Shown one piece after another: positions 33,816 through 45,357 of a stretch of DNA of 64,000 bases (position 1 is the first letter of the stretch; every line of letters begins with the position of its first letter). The stretch lies in the NCBI RefSeq assembly GCF_000208865.1, contig NC_018396.1:2847101-2911100 (forward strand), written 5' to 3'. The position numbers and the translations under genes are program-made. The notes below the pieces were generated by a model, which made no database searches, was not told the origin of the DNA, and saw only the letters and a list, made by a program, of their open reading frames with translations. This stretch comes from Neospora caninum Liverpool. Taxonomy: Eukaryota; Apicomplexa; Conoidasida; Eucoccidiorida; Sarcocystidae.

Positions 33816-36473
33816 TTAATCGTGCCCTCCAGAAGACTCACTGTACTTAGCGTCCGGTTTTAAACTGCGTCCACTAAAGGGTGAACTGACATTTCTTTTG
33901 CAGTCACTGGTGTGCAGTAGACGTTTCCTGTCCGGATGTATCAGTTCACCGCTTGGTGGGGAAGAACCTCTCACCTGGGAAGAACGCGTGAGACCGTATC
34001 CCTTTCTCGGAAACTTCCACTTATGTGCACCTGTTGGTATTCTCGTTTGCCGAAAAAACAGTAGCACGTCGCACCGGTCGGTAGTTACTTCACGATCATA
34101 GAAACCTGCTTTTGAGAACGTCTCTCGCAGGTCATGGCGCGCGGTGCAGAAATCCCGCTGGTATTGAAATGTTTCTGCCTCAGAGTTCGACCGCCCAATA
34201 GACACCTCCACCACATCGAGTGATGGCGTTTGTTTAACCAGGCCCATAATTTCCGCGATAAAATTTCGATGAACCTCAAGTCGTGTACGGCATGTGATAC
34301 GTACAATACGTAACGCCATGGGACTGTCCTGGAACATGTTCGAGATCATTAGGTCCATCATAGCCGGCGTGGCACGTTCTGGGAGAGTCGTCGGCGTCCG
34401 CCTTATTTCGACGCCCCTTATTTTGTGGCGGCGTTCACGAAGAATGCCGAGACTTTCTTCGTAGAGCGCCTCCAGGCTTCCCGAGTAATCGGCAGGAAGA
34501 ACAAAAACACAGGCTTCAAGGCGATCGAAAAGTATTTGAAATCGATTGCGGAACACGGCCCCTGCGTAGCTTGCCAACCAGTTCGGAGGAGCCAAAACGC
34601 CCAGAGAAGGGAGCACGGGATTCTGAAGCTTCAAGAGGCCTTCGTAGTGCTGCACGATAAATCTTTGAGCCGCTGAAAATTGGAAGCAGGCCTCCTCGGA
34701 TACGCCATTTGCAATGAAGTCGCAAGCGGCTAACCTGCTAATGTGGAAAATTGACGAAGACTCATCGCCCAAACTCCTGAATACTTTTCCAGGTTTGAAC
34801 AGAGCATCAAACAGGAGTTCATCATCGTTGGAGCCAGCCTCGTCCACGTCACCGTCTCTAGGGCGACGCGTGGGTATTTGTAGCACAATCATCCCATCGA
34901 GAGACAAATCGCAGTTTGGGAAGAAGGAGCAAAGCTTATTTAACTCACTGACGATAACCGACAGCCGGCCTCGGAAGAAAAGACCATCTGGAACGAAATG
35001 AATACGTCGAACCGAATAAAACGCTGTGCGATCGGAGCTTCGCAGTGTGCCGGCCTCCCGTGTCGTTTTCGCGATCTCTGCTCCCTTCAGAAGAAGGGCC
35101 GCGCCACTAGATATGGCAATAGAGGACAATCGACTTGGAGAACTACTAAACAAGGAGGCAAGAACCAGAGACATTTCATGGTCCGTCCACCCGAGCATAC
35201 TGCCAATATACAGCTCCTTCAGCTGTGTTGCTTTAGGAATAAGCTCGGCAAGTATAGTATGGACATCACCCTCACTGTTGACGAGGTGGCAAACCTCAAT
35301 GGCCCGAAACTGACTCATTAGCGTCTGAACCAACAAGTCTGTTAGAGGGATGCTTTCTTTGCAGTTGACAACAAGCACCCGCATGTGAGGCGTTGTTGCA
35401 AGCATCTGCTGGAGAAGCCCCTCCATGATGGGTTTGCGTTCTTCCCGGGGAATAATCAGTCCAGGAGAAGCGATGGCCGGAACGGGACTCCATCGCTCCT
35501 GAATCCACGAAGACTGCACCCCAGTGCTTCTTTCACCGGCACTCCCTGCAGTTTTGTGCGGATTCGGCACAACGTCAGACTTTGTCTGTCTTGGAGCCCC
35601 CCCGCCGTCGGGAATTAAATCTGCAGCCCCTCCCGAAAGCCCGTCTCCGAGTGAACGCTCTGATTGGCGGGTCTTACCTCTTACAACAGCGCGTGAATTG
35701 CGAGAAGATGAGTTGGCAGTGTGTGGCCCTGGTGTGCCAGAAATAGTCGCTCCATCGGGTGGCCCGTGCGGTATCAGCGCAGCTGTGTGACCACCGAGTT
35801 CTGGGTAGGCCTCGTCAATTTCCCCAGACTGTGAGTTCCGAAGAAGAAATTGCCTTTCCCGGTCCACTTCAAAGAGGTATCTAAGAAGTCCGTCACTTAA
35901 TCTTAGACCTAGTGAACGTTCTGCGCAGTTGCCATCGCACACGAGTGCCCGAAAGCGGCGCGACACCTCACAGAGACGGGGCAGTTCGTCGAGAAAGAGA
36001 CAGGATGTGACGGCGTAAAAGAAATCAGGGTCCATGCGCAAGAAGAAATTGAGCGGTTCTCTTGTACAGTAGTCTGCGTCCGTACGGGGAATCGGTCTCT
36101 CCTGCTTCTCAATCTGAAGCGGGGAGTGACCGTGGCGCTCGTGATCCCTGATGCGAGTCAACCAGTGCTTGACCGGAAGACACCCCGCCGAATGCTGTCG
36201 TCCCATTGAAGAACCCATTTTTCGGGCAGAGCAAACGTTGAACAGACAAGCTACATGGCTTCTGCACAGCGAAATCTGCAAAGCTTCCGTGGCAAAACCG
36301 AATCTCGTGCACAACCCCTTAAGGCAAGCTACTTCACTCAACACTACTGCCGGCGGTACGTGCGTCGTCGATGCCGTTTGCCACCAGCCCCGTTCTCTCC
36401 AAGGTTTTCCCGGTTGTAGTGGAGTGCCCGAATCGCAACTCGCTGGAAGATGGAAGAACCAATCCAGCATCAT
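33816..36473 (-). CDS. F-box-like, possibly LRR-containing protein, single exon
   Basis: A single uninterrupted frame of 885 codons. At about residues 148-185 the pattern MDPDFFYAV...LDELPRLCEVSRRFRALV resembles an F-box, which binds SKP1 in SCF ubiquitin ligases. Further on are Leu-rich stretches (for example MRVLVVNC and LKELYIG) with spacing like diverged leucine-rich repeats. No catalytic motif, signal peptide or membrane segment is evident. The start at 36473 is the first ATG; Met86 (MGSSMG) is a plausible alternative because the first 85 residues look less constrained. It has no intron and less extreme base composition than its neighbours, which are intron-rich. The stop at 33816 is followed at once by intergenic DNA. 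The family assignment is by pattern only. Confidence 0.6.
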   Translation of the reverse strand: MMLDWFFHLPASCDSGTPLQPGKPWRERGWWQTASTTHVPPAVVLSEVACLKGLCTRFGFATEALQISLCRSHVACLFNVCSARKMGSSMGRQHSAGCLPVKHWLTRIRDHERHGHSPLQIEKQERPIPRTDADYCTREPLNFFLRMDPDFFYAVTSCLFLDELPRLCEVSRRFRALVCDGNCAERSLGLRLSDGLLRYLFEVDRERQFLLRNSQSGEIDEAYPELGGHTAALIPHGPPDGATISGTPGPHTANSSSRNSRAVVRGKTRQSERSLGDGLSGGAADLIPDGGGAPRQTKSDVVPNPHKTAGSAGERSTGVQSSWIQERWSPVPAIASPGLIIPREERKPIMEGLLQQMLATTPHMRVLVVNCKESIPLTDLLVQTLMSQFRAIEVCHLVNSEGDVHTILAELIPKATQLKELYIGSMLGWTDHEMSLVLASLFSSSPSRLSSIAISSGAALLLKGAEIAKTTREAGTLRSSDRTAFYSVRRIHFVPDGLFFRGRLSVIVSELNKLCSFFPNCDLSLDGMIVLQIPTRRPRDGDVDEAGSNDDELLFDALFKPGKVFRSLGDESSSIFHISRLAACDFIANGVSEEACFQFSAAQRFIVQHYEGLLKLQNPVLPSLGVLAPPNWLASYAGAVFRNRFQILFDRLEACVFVLPADYSGSLEALYEESLGILRERRHKIRGVEIRRTPTTLPERATPAMMDLMISNMFQDSPMALRIVRITCRTRLEVHRNFIAEIMGLVKQTPSLDVVEVSIGRSNSEAETFQYQRDFCTARHDLRETFSKAGFYDREVTTDRCDVLLFFRQTRIPTGAHKWKFPRKGYGLTRSSQVRGSSPPSGELIHPDRKRLLHTSDCKRNVSSPFSGRSLKPDAKYSESSGGHD

Positions 36474-37305
36474 CTAAGATTTTGCAAGGATCTTGGCCAG
36501 CGTCACAGGAGCAAAATTCTCCCTGGTAGGCGGTCGCCCGCGCGAGACACGGGATGGGGACGGACCCGGAATGTCCGCCAATCGTCTCGTCCGACCTGGT
36601 TGCCGCAGAAGCTCCAGTCTGGTTCTCAAGGCGGACCATCCCCATGTGTGCTTTCGACTGCTCAGATTCGTGTTCTCCGAAGAACTTGGACAGCACCGTG
36701 ACGCCGGGCACCGCCGACTCTGGCGACCGCATATGGCATTTCGGGATGCAACGGCGTCGCCTCGGCCGTTGCCCGAGACACGAGCGGCCGTGATCCTGCA
36801 ACCGCCGTTGCACATCGGTGGGCGTTTTCGGTCGCCGTCCAAGAGATGCCACATGTTACACTTGGAAGCAGGAACGCTTGTTTTTGTCGAAGAGGTGGTT
36901 CACACTGGCCTCTCTTGCGACCCTTTGTGCTTTGTCCGTGTCTTTCCTGACTTGCGCCGTCAGGGCGTGTTTTTTCCCACACGTTCCAACCGAGCGGCAG
37001 GCTCACCGCACGCGATACTCTCTGCTTCCGGAAGTAGTACGCCTGCTCAGTAGTTAGGATCTGTTTGCAGTTGAGTCCATTCCCAATTTGTGTAATCTCT
37101 GACGCCGTTCCACCTCTTACCGCTTCGTCCGAAGCGTGTTCTCTCAGCCGCACTGTTCTCTCAGCCACACGAAGCCGTGTTTCCAGATGCAGAACCATCC
37201 GGGGCTGATGCCACTGGAACTGCTCCCGTTTCGTCGCCCCAAGTCCCAGGATGGCGGGGCCCGTGGCGTGACGCGTTCGGCGTTTCAAGGTTCAGCCGCG
37301 CCGCT
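36474..37305. other. divergent intergenic region
   Basis: Separates the F-box-like gene (minus) from the aminopeptidase copy (plus), so it should hold promoters for both. No gene supported. If the plus-strand gene once began upstream, its start may lie here, for example the ATG at 37177. Confidence 0.4.
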
Positions 37306-37899
37306 ATGTTTTATGATTCCCCAAAGCGGCCGTTATCAGGGTTGTATTTGTTTCCTCAGTGTGCGGGATCGCGTTTTCTTCCCTTCGTTCCGAAGCGTTT
37401 TTCCCTCGGCGTCCCGTCCAGTCGTTCGCAACCATCAAGGCCACGCCGTCACCACTGCGTCTCTTAAGAGGCGTTTCCAGTGGGCTGTTCGGTTGGGTTG
37501 GCCTCAGCGTTCTGCTCGCCTGCTTTATAAAGGCGGAAGTCGCAGGAGCGCGAGAGGCAGATGGAGAATGCAAGGCCGTGGAGAGGCTGGCGTACGCGCC
37601 TCCGAACCTCTACCTTGAAGACATCGTAATGAACTTCGAGTTGGACGACGAAGACACGACTGTGAGTGTGTCTCTGTTTTCCGTCTGCCCCGTGCACATG
37701 TGCACGTATGCTGTGAATCTCTGGTGGTCACCGCTCGTGGAACCGGAAGCTCGGACTATCAACCTGAGCAGAACGCAGAGTCTGATCTTTGGGCGCGGGA
37801 GGGGGTCTTCTTGTACGGGGCTGCGGCGCTGTGTACCTGTGTCGAGAGTTTTCGAAATTTGGTCTCTCCTTGCGTTCTTGCTTATGAATCTCCCGACTA

Positions 37900-38090
37900 C
37901 TAACTCAAACCCAATTTGCATTATTTAATCTAAGCATCTAACATGTTTATCCCTACTTGTTCGCCACTATTAAGGGAATGACTGATCTTTTCTTTTTCTT
38001 CGAGTACTAGGGTGATTCAGGTCCTCAAGTAAAACACTTTTTATTTAAGAACTAGGAAAATGTTTCCCTATTGGGAAATCACATATTGGG
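37900..38090. other. AT-rich island in aminopeptidase copy 1 intron
   Basis: About 190 bases with composition unlike the GC-rich surroundings, between the first and second recognised exons. It may be another organelle-derived insertion, but I could not match it to a specific mitochondrial gene. Confidence 0.35.
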
Positions 38091-41000
38091 GTGTCGCGTT
38101 CCACCTCTACAGTTTTCGTCCCTTGTGTCTCCTCTGTCCCCTTGAGCCTTCATTTCTGCCAACCGTCTGCCTCACTTCCTTTCCGTTCGTGTGTGTTTTC
38201 TTTCTCACCTGCTGACGTTTCTTCGGCCTGTGCTGGAGTCTGTCTGCCGTGTGTTCCTTTTTTCGCTCCGTATCCCCATCCGCTATCTCGTCGTCGTCTC
38301 ATCTCTCCGTGTTCCTCTGCTCTATTCTGCTGTTGTGTTCACTGATCCCCCGTCTCCTTTCCTCTCCTTTGCGTTTTCTATCAATTTTTTCTTTTCCCGC
38401 AGGTCACTTCCCTCCTGACCCTGTACCGTCGCTCCGGCACAGAGCACATGGACCTGGTTCTCGATGGAGACGCGAGTGTGATCTTGAAGAGCATCGCTTT
38501 GTCTACTCGGGCGACTCCCGCGTCGCCCTCTCTGCGTTCTCAAGCTCATATGCACTTCACCGAACTGGAGGCGCATGTGGCCGAGAACACCCAGTTCCAG
38601 TACCGCATTACTCTGGCAAACTGACGGTTGCCAAGCACCTTCTGCCCTCGAGAGCAGAAGACGGCTTCTACATCAGGACTGTGGTGTCCATAAACCCCAA
38701 GGCCAACCTGGCGCTCTTCGGTCTCTACAAGGCAGGTGACATCTTCGTCACCCTCAACGAACCCTCAGGATTCCGAAGAATCACCTACTCCATCGATCGA
38801 CCCGATGTTCTGGCCACCTACAAGGTGAGGAAGCGAGGAGACGAAACACGAAGAACTCGTCAGAAAAAGAGGGGCGAATTCCACTTAGAATTTTCGAGGA
38901 GCATTACACCTCCTTAGCCTACCCCGTCCTCGCACCTGGTTGTGGGCGAGTATGTTGCGTAACGGGGATAGGATATTCTGTATTCTCCGGCTATGTACTA
39001 CTCCTTCTTGAAGCCATGTTTTTTTGGCTCTTTCCCCAGACTCAATTCCACGGTCTTTCTATGGGAGGCGCGTGCTTTGCCGGAGAGAATCGCGTGTGAC
39101 CTTGCCCGTTCGAGTCGCGACTCATTATGCGGAGTGCAGGGGTCATTGCACGAGAAAAACTGACTAACTGCGTGATTTCTTTTCCTTTCTCATAGGTCCG
39201 CGTGTCAGCACCCACCGACCTCCCGGTTCTCCTGAGCAATGGCGACAAAGTTCTCTCTGGACCTGCGCCGGGCAACCGTCACTTCGCGGAGTTCGTATAC
39301 CCGTACCCGAAGCCGTCCTACATTTTTGCGCTCGTTGCTGGCAATTTCGCGTCCGTCAGTGACGACTTTATCACCATGGTAGGAAGAAAGCAAGAGAGCA
39401 AAAGTAGCATTCGAAGAACTAGCGGAGCCAACTTTTAACCCTTCGCTCCCTATGCATCTCCTCCCTTTTTCTCTCAGTCTCGATATCCCCTTTCTGTTGT
39501 GCTGCTTAATTTTTGCGTCTGTATCCGTGTCGTTTAGTCTAAATGCATTTCTGCTCGTGCGCGTCTCCCACGACCACTGCTACACGACTGTCTATCCCTT
39601 TGTCGTCCAGAAAAAGCCTGTGAGGTCTTCGCGTCCCTCGCCGTGTTTTAATTTCAATGACTCTGCAGTATACGTGCCTCCACGCATTCTTTTCTTCAGT
39701 CTGGACGCCGCGTGAAGGTGTCGATCTACGCACAGCTCCACCAGCAGCACCAGCTCCAATGGGCACTTCGCACTCTGCTCAAGGCAATGCGCTGGGACGA
39801 ACGGACATACGGCAGAGAGTACCAGTACACGGAGTTCCGGGTGCTATGCGTCGAAGTCTTCAACCCTGGAGCGATGGAAAACACGTCGCTCAACATCTTC
39901 AGTGCAGCCTCCTGCTTGCCGATCCCAAGCTCACGACTGGTAGGCGCGGGCGAAAACCCGAGAACACAAACTGTGCAGTCCCCAGGCGAAAAAATTCTAT
40001 TGCATGCTCGGTGTAATGTCGCGGTAAACTATAGAGATCACATGTCTTCTGGTACACTTCAAGATCATGGGTTTGGGACCGGGGGCAAGGCACGAGGCTG
40101 TAGTGGTATCGAAGCTGTCAGCGTTATCCCCCTGCAGATTGTAGCGCAGTCTGTTAAAGGTTCTGAAAAATGTAGAACATACCTCGTTGACGCCTTCCCT
40201 GTGTATCCGAGTGAGCATAGTCTGTGGAACCGGAGACACGCGGTTCGAGAAGAAGAACATCTGCATGTCTGTCAGCAGCATGCCAGTGAGATATCAATAA
40301 CGATGCAACAGGGACGGGAATGATACATCTTTTTCGCGCTGTGGGGTGCTGGGGATCAACAGATGCTGACTACCGGCTGGTCGTCGATGTCGTCGCCCAT
40401 GAGTACTTCCACAACTGGACCGGAAACCGCGTCACTTGCCGGTGAGACTGAGACACACTTTTCTGTTTGTTTCCTTTCTTCGTCGTGTATTTGTCTCTTC
40501 GTCCTTTTCTCTCATCACTTAGTCGCATCCTTCCGTCGATTCTCTCGTTGTGCGTCTTTCCAGTCTCTCCTCTGCTGTCTCCGGTTCTCGTCCCGCCCAG
40601 GGTCCGCGCCGTGGATCTCCATGACATAGCTCATCCCTTCAGTCTTTCTGGTAGTCTCCTCGCCCCGTACGACGCCGCCTTCTCTTTTTTTCGGCCTGCA
40701 CACGCCCCTCTCTCGGTCCCTCTTGTTAGGCTGGTGAATTGCGGGTAGTTCACCAGATAATCTTTAGTGGAACGTCTCTGTCTTTTTACTCTGTTTGGCG
40801 GCTTCGATTCCTCTGTTTCTCGGTCGCTTGCCTGCGCGTCCCTTCGTGGCAAGAGCTTGCCACTAGCTTGTGTGTTTCTTTGCGTGTCGTCTGGTATGCA
40901 GCGACTGGTTCCAGCTGACTCTGAAAGAAGGCTTGACGATGTTCCGCAATAACAGCTTCACGGAGGAAACGACTTCTCGTGCGATGAAGAGAATTGATGA

Positions 41001-41333
41001 TGTCTCCCACATTCTTAGCATCCAGTTCCGCGAAGACAGTGGCCCATTCGCTCATCCGATTCGTCCCGAACGATACAAGTCGATTGAGAACCTGTACACC
41101 CGAACGGTTTACCTGAAAGGTGCCGAGGTTAATCGCATCTAAGTGAATCCAGAAGGAACGAAGCCCTTCCGCGCATGCTATATAGAACCGCAATCGTTTC
41201 AACCGCTGTCTACCCCGTGCAAGTCGTACATAAGACATTTGGGCAGGCCTATATACTAAATGCAATCACCCACTCTGAAGCATCAAACGTATGGACCTGT
41301 TGACATGCACGATTTCTAACCTCCCTTTTTGTT

Positions 41334-41356
41334 TATATATATATATATATATATAT
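41334..41356. repeat. (TA)n microsatellite
   Basis: About 11 TA units in an intron of aminopeptidase copy 1. Confidence 0.85.
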
Positions 41357-44048
41357 GTATATTTATTTGTTCACATATAGGTCAGAATGATGCACATGTG
41401 CCTCATCTCCATACATTACTAATGAACCAAAATATACATATATACACTTGATGAGATATGCTTTGGATTCCTCGTGGTCTTGTGTTGCGTAGGTACCGAA
41501 CTTTGTTGGGACCGGAAGGATTCCGCAAAGGCATGGATTTGTACTTTTCCCGGCACGACGGCCAGGCGGTGACATGCGACGACCTTCGCGCCGCCATGGC
41601 AGACGCGAACAACAAAGATTTGACCCAGTTTGAAAGGTGGTACACCCAGGCAGGGACGCCGCAGGTCACGCTCGTCCATTCTTCGTACAACGCCGCGCAG
41701 GAAAAGATGCATGTGACCCTCAGCCAATATACACCGCCGACGCCGGGACAGGAGGAAAAACTCCCTCTGCATATTCCTGTCGCTGTCGGTTGCATTGGCA
41801 AAGACAGCAAACGCGATGTTCTCACTCCCGCGACTCAGGTACGTTATCCAGTTTGTGTGTTTATATGTGAATGAAGATTTGCGCGTAATGCGTATATATT
41901 GCGATATGCATATTTTTATCGGTGCGCATATCCAGGTATAAATACCGTTTCGGGGCGTGCCTTGGAAGGTGAACAGAAAGCTGATGGGCCATCCCATTTG
42001 AAACTGCGCAGCCTGCGCACCAAAGAAGAGACGACATTCTGAGATGCATATCATAACTACGTCTCACTCTCCCTGTCACTGTATGTGAATGTATATATAT
42101 ATATATTTTGATGCAGTTGCTTGGCACGCTTCTTTTTCTCCACCTGTTTCCCTTTTCGGTATATAGACATTCTGCAAGGTGCATCCACATGCAGTTTGGA
42201 GTGCGTCTCTCGAGCTGTAACTGCAAAACACACGCACGCCTCCCCTGGCACATACGAGTTGCTAGCGTCCTTGGACCCGTGAGTGTATTTCTGTCCAGCT
42301 GTTGCACCTCGAATCCCCGTAGTGTGTGTTTGTGCATGCGCCTGTTTCTTGTGTCTTTTCTGTTTAGCCAACTCTGTGTCGATGTGATCTGGTGCATACC
42401 GAGAATGTGGCTGGGCTGTTTTCAGATTCGGGAGCTGACGGAAGAGGAGCAGTCGTTCGTTCTGGATTCTGTCACGGAAGACTGCGTGCTCTCTGTTCTG
42501 CGAGACTTCTCGGCGCCAGTCAAATTGCTTTACCCCGCTCAGACGGTCGAGCAGCTGGCGTTCTTGGTGGCCCACGACTCGGACAAGGTCAACCGGTGGC
42601 AAGCGTCTCAAACGCTCTCGCGCGGGGTGCTCCTCACGCGCATTTCTGAGTACCACGCGAGAGCGGAAGAAATCGAGAATGGAGATGTGGCAGAACACGA
42701 CGTCTTTTCACCGCTTCCCGACGACTACGTGGAGACAATGCGCACAATTGTGACAGCTCCCGAGTCCTGCATGAAGAAGGATATCAAGGTGAAGGAACAG
42801 CCCATTGTCGGACTTTTGGAACGTTTCCCAGGAAAGCGTTACACTCAGCAGAACACGCAGATCTACGGGTGGCGGTCTCAAACGGAAGACCATCGTGGCC
42901 AGCGCGAAGTCTTTCATTACACCGAAAACAGATACACAAAGACATATGGCTACATACAAATATATATGTGTATATATATGTATATGTGTATATATATGTA
43001 TATTTATACATAGAAATACATACATTCATATATATCCATATATGTATGCATATATACGATGTGTATGTGTGATTTGGGTATTGACCGAATGATGGCGTAT
43101 AAGGGGGTGGTGCGCGCCTGCGTTTTCAGGCCGTGTTGTTGACTCTGCCGTCGAAAGCCCAGCTGGAACTGGCGGTCGACAGCATCGATCCCGACACTAT
43201 CCACGCCGCGGTGACTTCCGTCAGGAGAGACGTGGCCGAGCAACTGGGTGAAGAGATGCTGCGCCTATACCGAGAGCTCACACTCCCCGAAGGCACTGAA
43301 GAGTCTGGCGCCGACATCCCTCACTGGGGCAGGTAAAAAGGGAAAACGAAAACGCGAGAAGGCTGCGACTGGAACCGTTGGATAGAAAGTTTTACACAGG
43401 GACAATCGAGTGGAGAGAGACACCGGGCAGGGATGATATGCTCTACCTCTACAGTGGTATTAACAGTATCAGTGTTGGGGTACAGCATAGGCTCTCTTTG
43501 TTCCACTTCGTAATCATAATCTGTTTTATTAAGGCATGTCACTGTCTTTCCTCTCTGTTGGCGACTCAAGTTCTGCGATGCGAGGCGCAGCGGCTGCAGC
43601 AGATGCTCCAGAAGAGGCAAACAACAGAATGGTCTCGAGAGGCGAGGCAGAACCCTTCGAGATAAACAGTGCCCCCAACAGTCGACTGACGCTGCCACTG
43701 CTTTTATTTGTGGGGTGGCTGCATTCCTTTCTCTTTCGCGAGTGCCTTCCATGTTTGGGAATTCAACGCGTGGACGTTTAGTTTGAGGGTGGCTTCGACT
43801 TTTGGTGTCTCGTGTTTTGCCCCGGTGGTCAGACGCGCCCTCCGCAACGAACTTCTCCGCTTCTTGACTGCCACGCTGGACGAGAAATCGGCGCTGCTCG
43901 CTTCCAGGCACTACCACCGCGCGATGGTCATGTCCGACAAAGTTGCCGCTCTTACCGTGCTCACCGAGATCCCAGGAAGAGAGAGAGACGAAGCCTTCGA
44001 GCACTTTTACCAGGAAGTCGCCGGTCAGTTCTCATGAAGATGTGCACA

Positions 44049-44052
<4 letters not shown>

Positions 44053-44081
<29 letters not shown>
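44053..44081. repeat. (TA)n microsatellite
   Basis: About 14 TA units in the intron before the last exon of aminopeptidase copy 1. Confidence 0.85.
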
Positions 44082-44084
<3 letters not shown>

Positions 44085-44734
44085 TCTATATGGAGATACA
44101 TCTCTGTATGGAATAGCATGTGTTTCGAGGGTGGAAAATCAGCAGGTTCTAGACGTCTTCGCCCTAATACATGGATCAGTCCACGTCGTTTCTGTGTTCC
44201 GTCACACCGTGCCCCGTGTCGTTCAGGTCGCCTCCTGGTTCTTTCTCGTTCTTTTTTCTCCGCTTCCCTCTTCTCAGAGCTCTCCCACCCTCGTTCCGTA
44301 CTGCCTCGTCTCTCTGGCGGGCTTTCCTTCTCTCTTTCTGACTCTGTTCCTGCCCTCCCCCGTCTCGATTCTTCTCTGTTTCCTTCATTCACTTTTACCG
44401 TTTCCTCGGATGTTTTTCAGGCAACGCTGTGTTGACGGAGAAGTGGATGAGCCTGCAAACGACGTCGTCGGCGCCCGACACGGTTTGTACCTACTTGACT
44501 CCTCAGTTTAAGCAGAACTGTAGTTTATCGGGACAGACTTAGACTAGCGTTGGAGCACATTGTTTCATTCGATGAATTATCTTTGAATATGAGGATCGAG
44601 ATGGCCCGACGGTTAGACCCTGAGCGCCCATAGGTCCACTGTTCGTGTACTTATATGACTAGCCATATAGGTACCTAACCAGTGCGAGAAGGGAAGTGTG
44701 TTTCAAAAAAAAGGGATGTTTAGCCGGGAAGTTA

Positions 44735-45357
44735 GCGTCTAAAATATATAACCGAGGCTAGTATGATCAGTACCATCGTACTGGGAGAACCATGCTAACA
44801 CAATAGAACTTGGATCCGGACCCCCAATATAGATTGGTACAAAGAAGTTACCATATCCTCCGTTGGGATTCTTTAATCAGAGTATTTATAGCTCGCGTCT
44901 AAAATATATAACCGAGTATCAACTTAGATGCCCCAGACCATTAACTAAGATAAGAATATAACGAAAATTTTAAAGGATGTGGAGACCATGTATTAATATA
45001 ACAAAGATAATCAGGACCCCAGAAACTCATTTGTCCCCATGGTAGTACATATCCAAGGAAGGCAGTGGCTATAGTAAGTAGATATAAAACTAAACCAGAC
45101 ATCCAAGCGGTACCACCACCCCACTGGACTGCTTAAGACAGCTAAAAGTGTTGGATTTCAATATCCTACTACATTAAGGTTATTCCACATCGGTTATGTT
45201 CTAGGCGTAATATATGGATGGGGACAAATGAGTTTCTGGGGTGCTACAGTGATTACAAACCTCCTTTCTCCAATACCATATTTGGTACCTTGGCTACTTG
45301 GAGGATACTACCGCAAGTTAGCGTCTAAAATATATAACCGAGTATCAACTTAGATGC
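44735..45357. repeat. repeated 22/37-nt mitochondrial block, three copies
   Basis: A 22-base block beginning GCGTCTAAAATATA occurs at 44735-44756, 44895-44916 and 45321-45342, all in the same orientation. The last two extend identically to 37 bases (44895-44931 and 45321-45357). Different sequence follows the first copy, so the block behaves like a recombination junction. Confidence 0.9.
45017..45241. repeat. 24-nt inverted repeat joining two cob pieces
   Basis: 45017-45040 is the exact reverse complement of 45218-45241 and encodes WGQMSFWG in both. It is the overlap between the upstream cob fragment (minus) and the downstream cob fragment (plus), placed here in opposite orientations. Confidence 0.9.

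Noticed and set aside
38249..38917. 222-codon plus-strand frame covering aminopeptidase sequence
   Set aside because: Only its second part (from GKLTVAKHLLP) is homologous to the paralogue; the first part is intron plus the wrong frame of a frameshifted exon.
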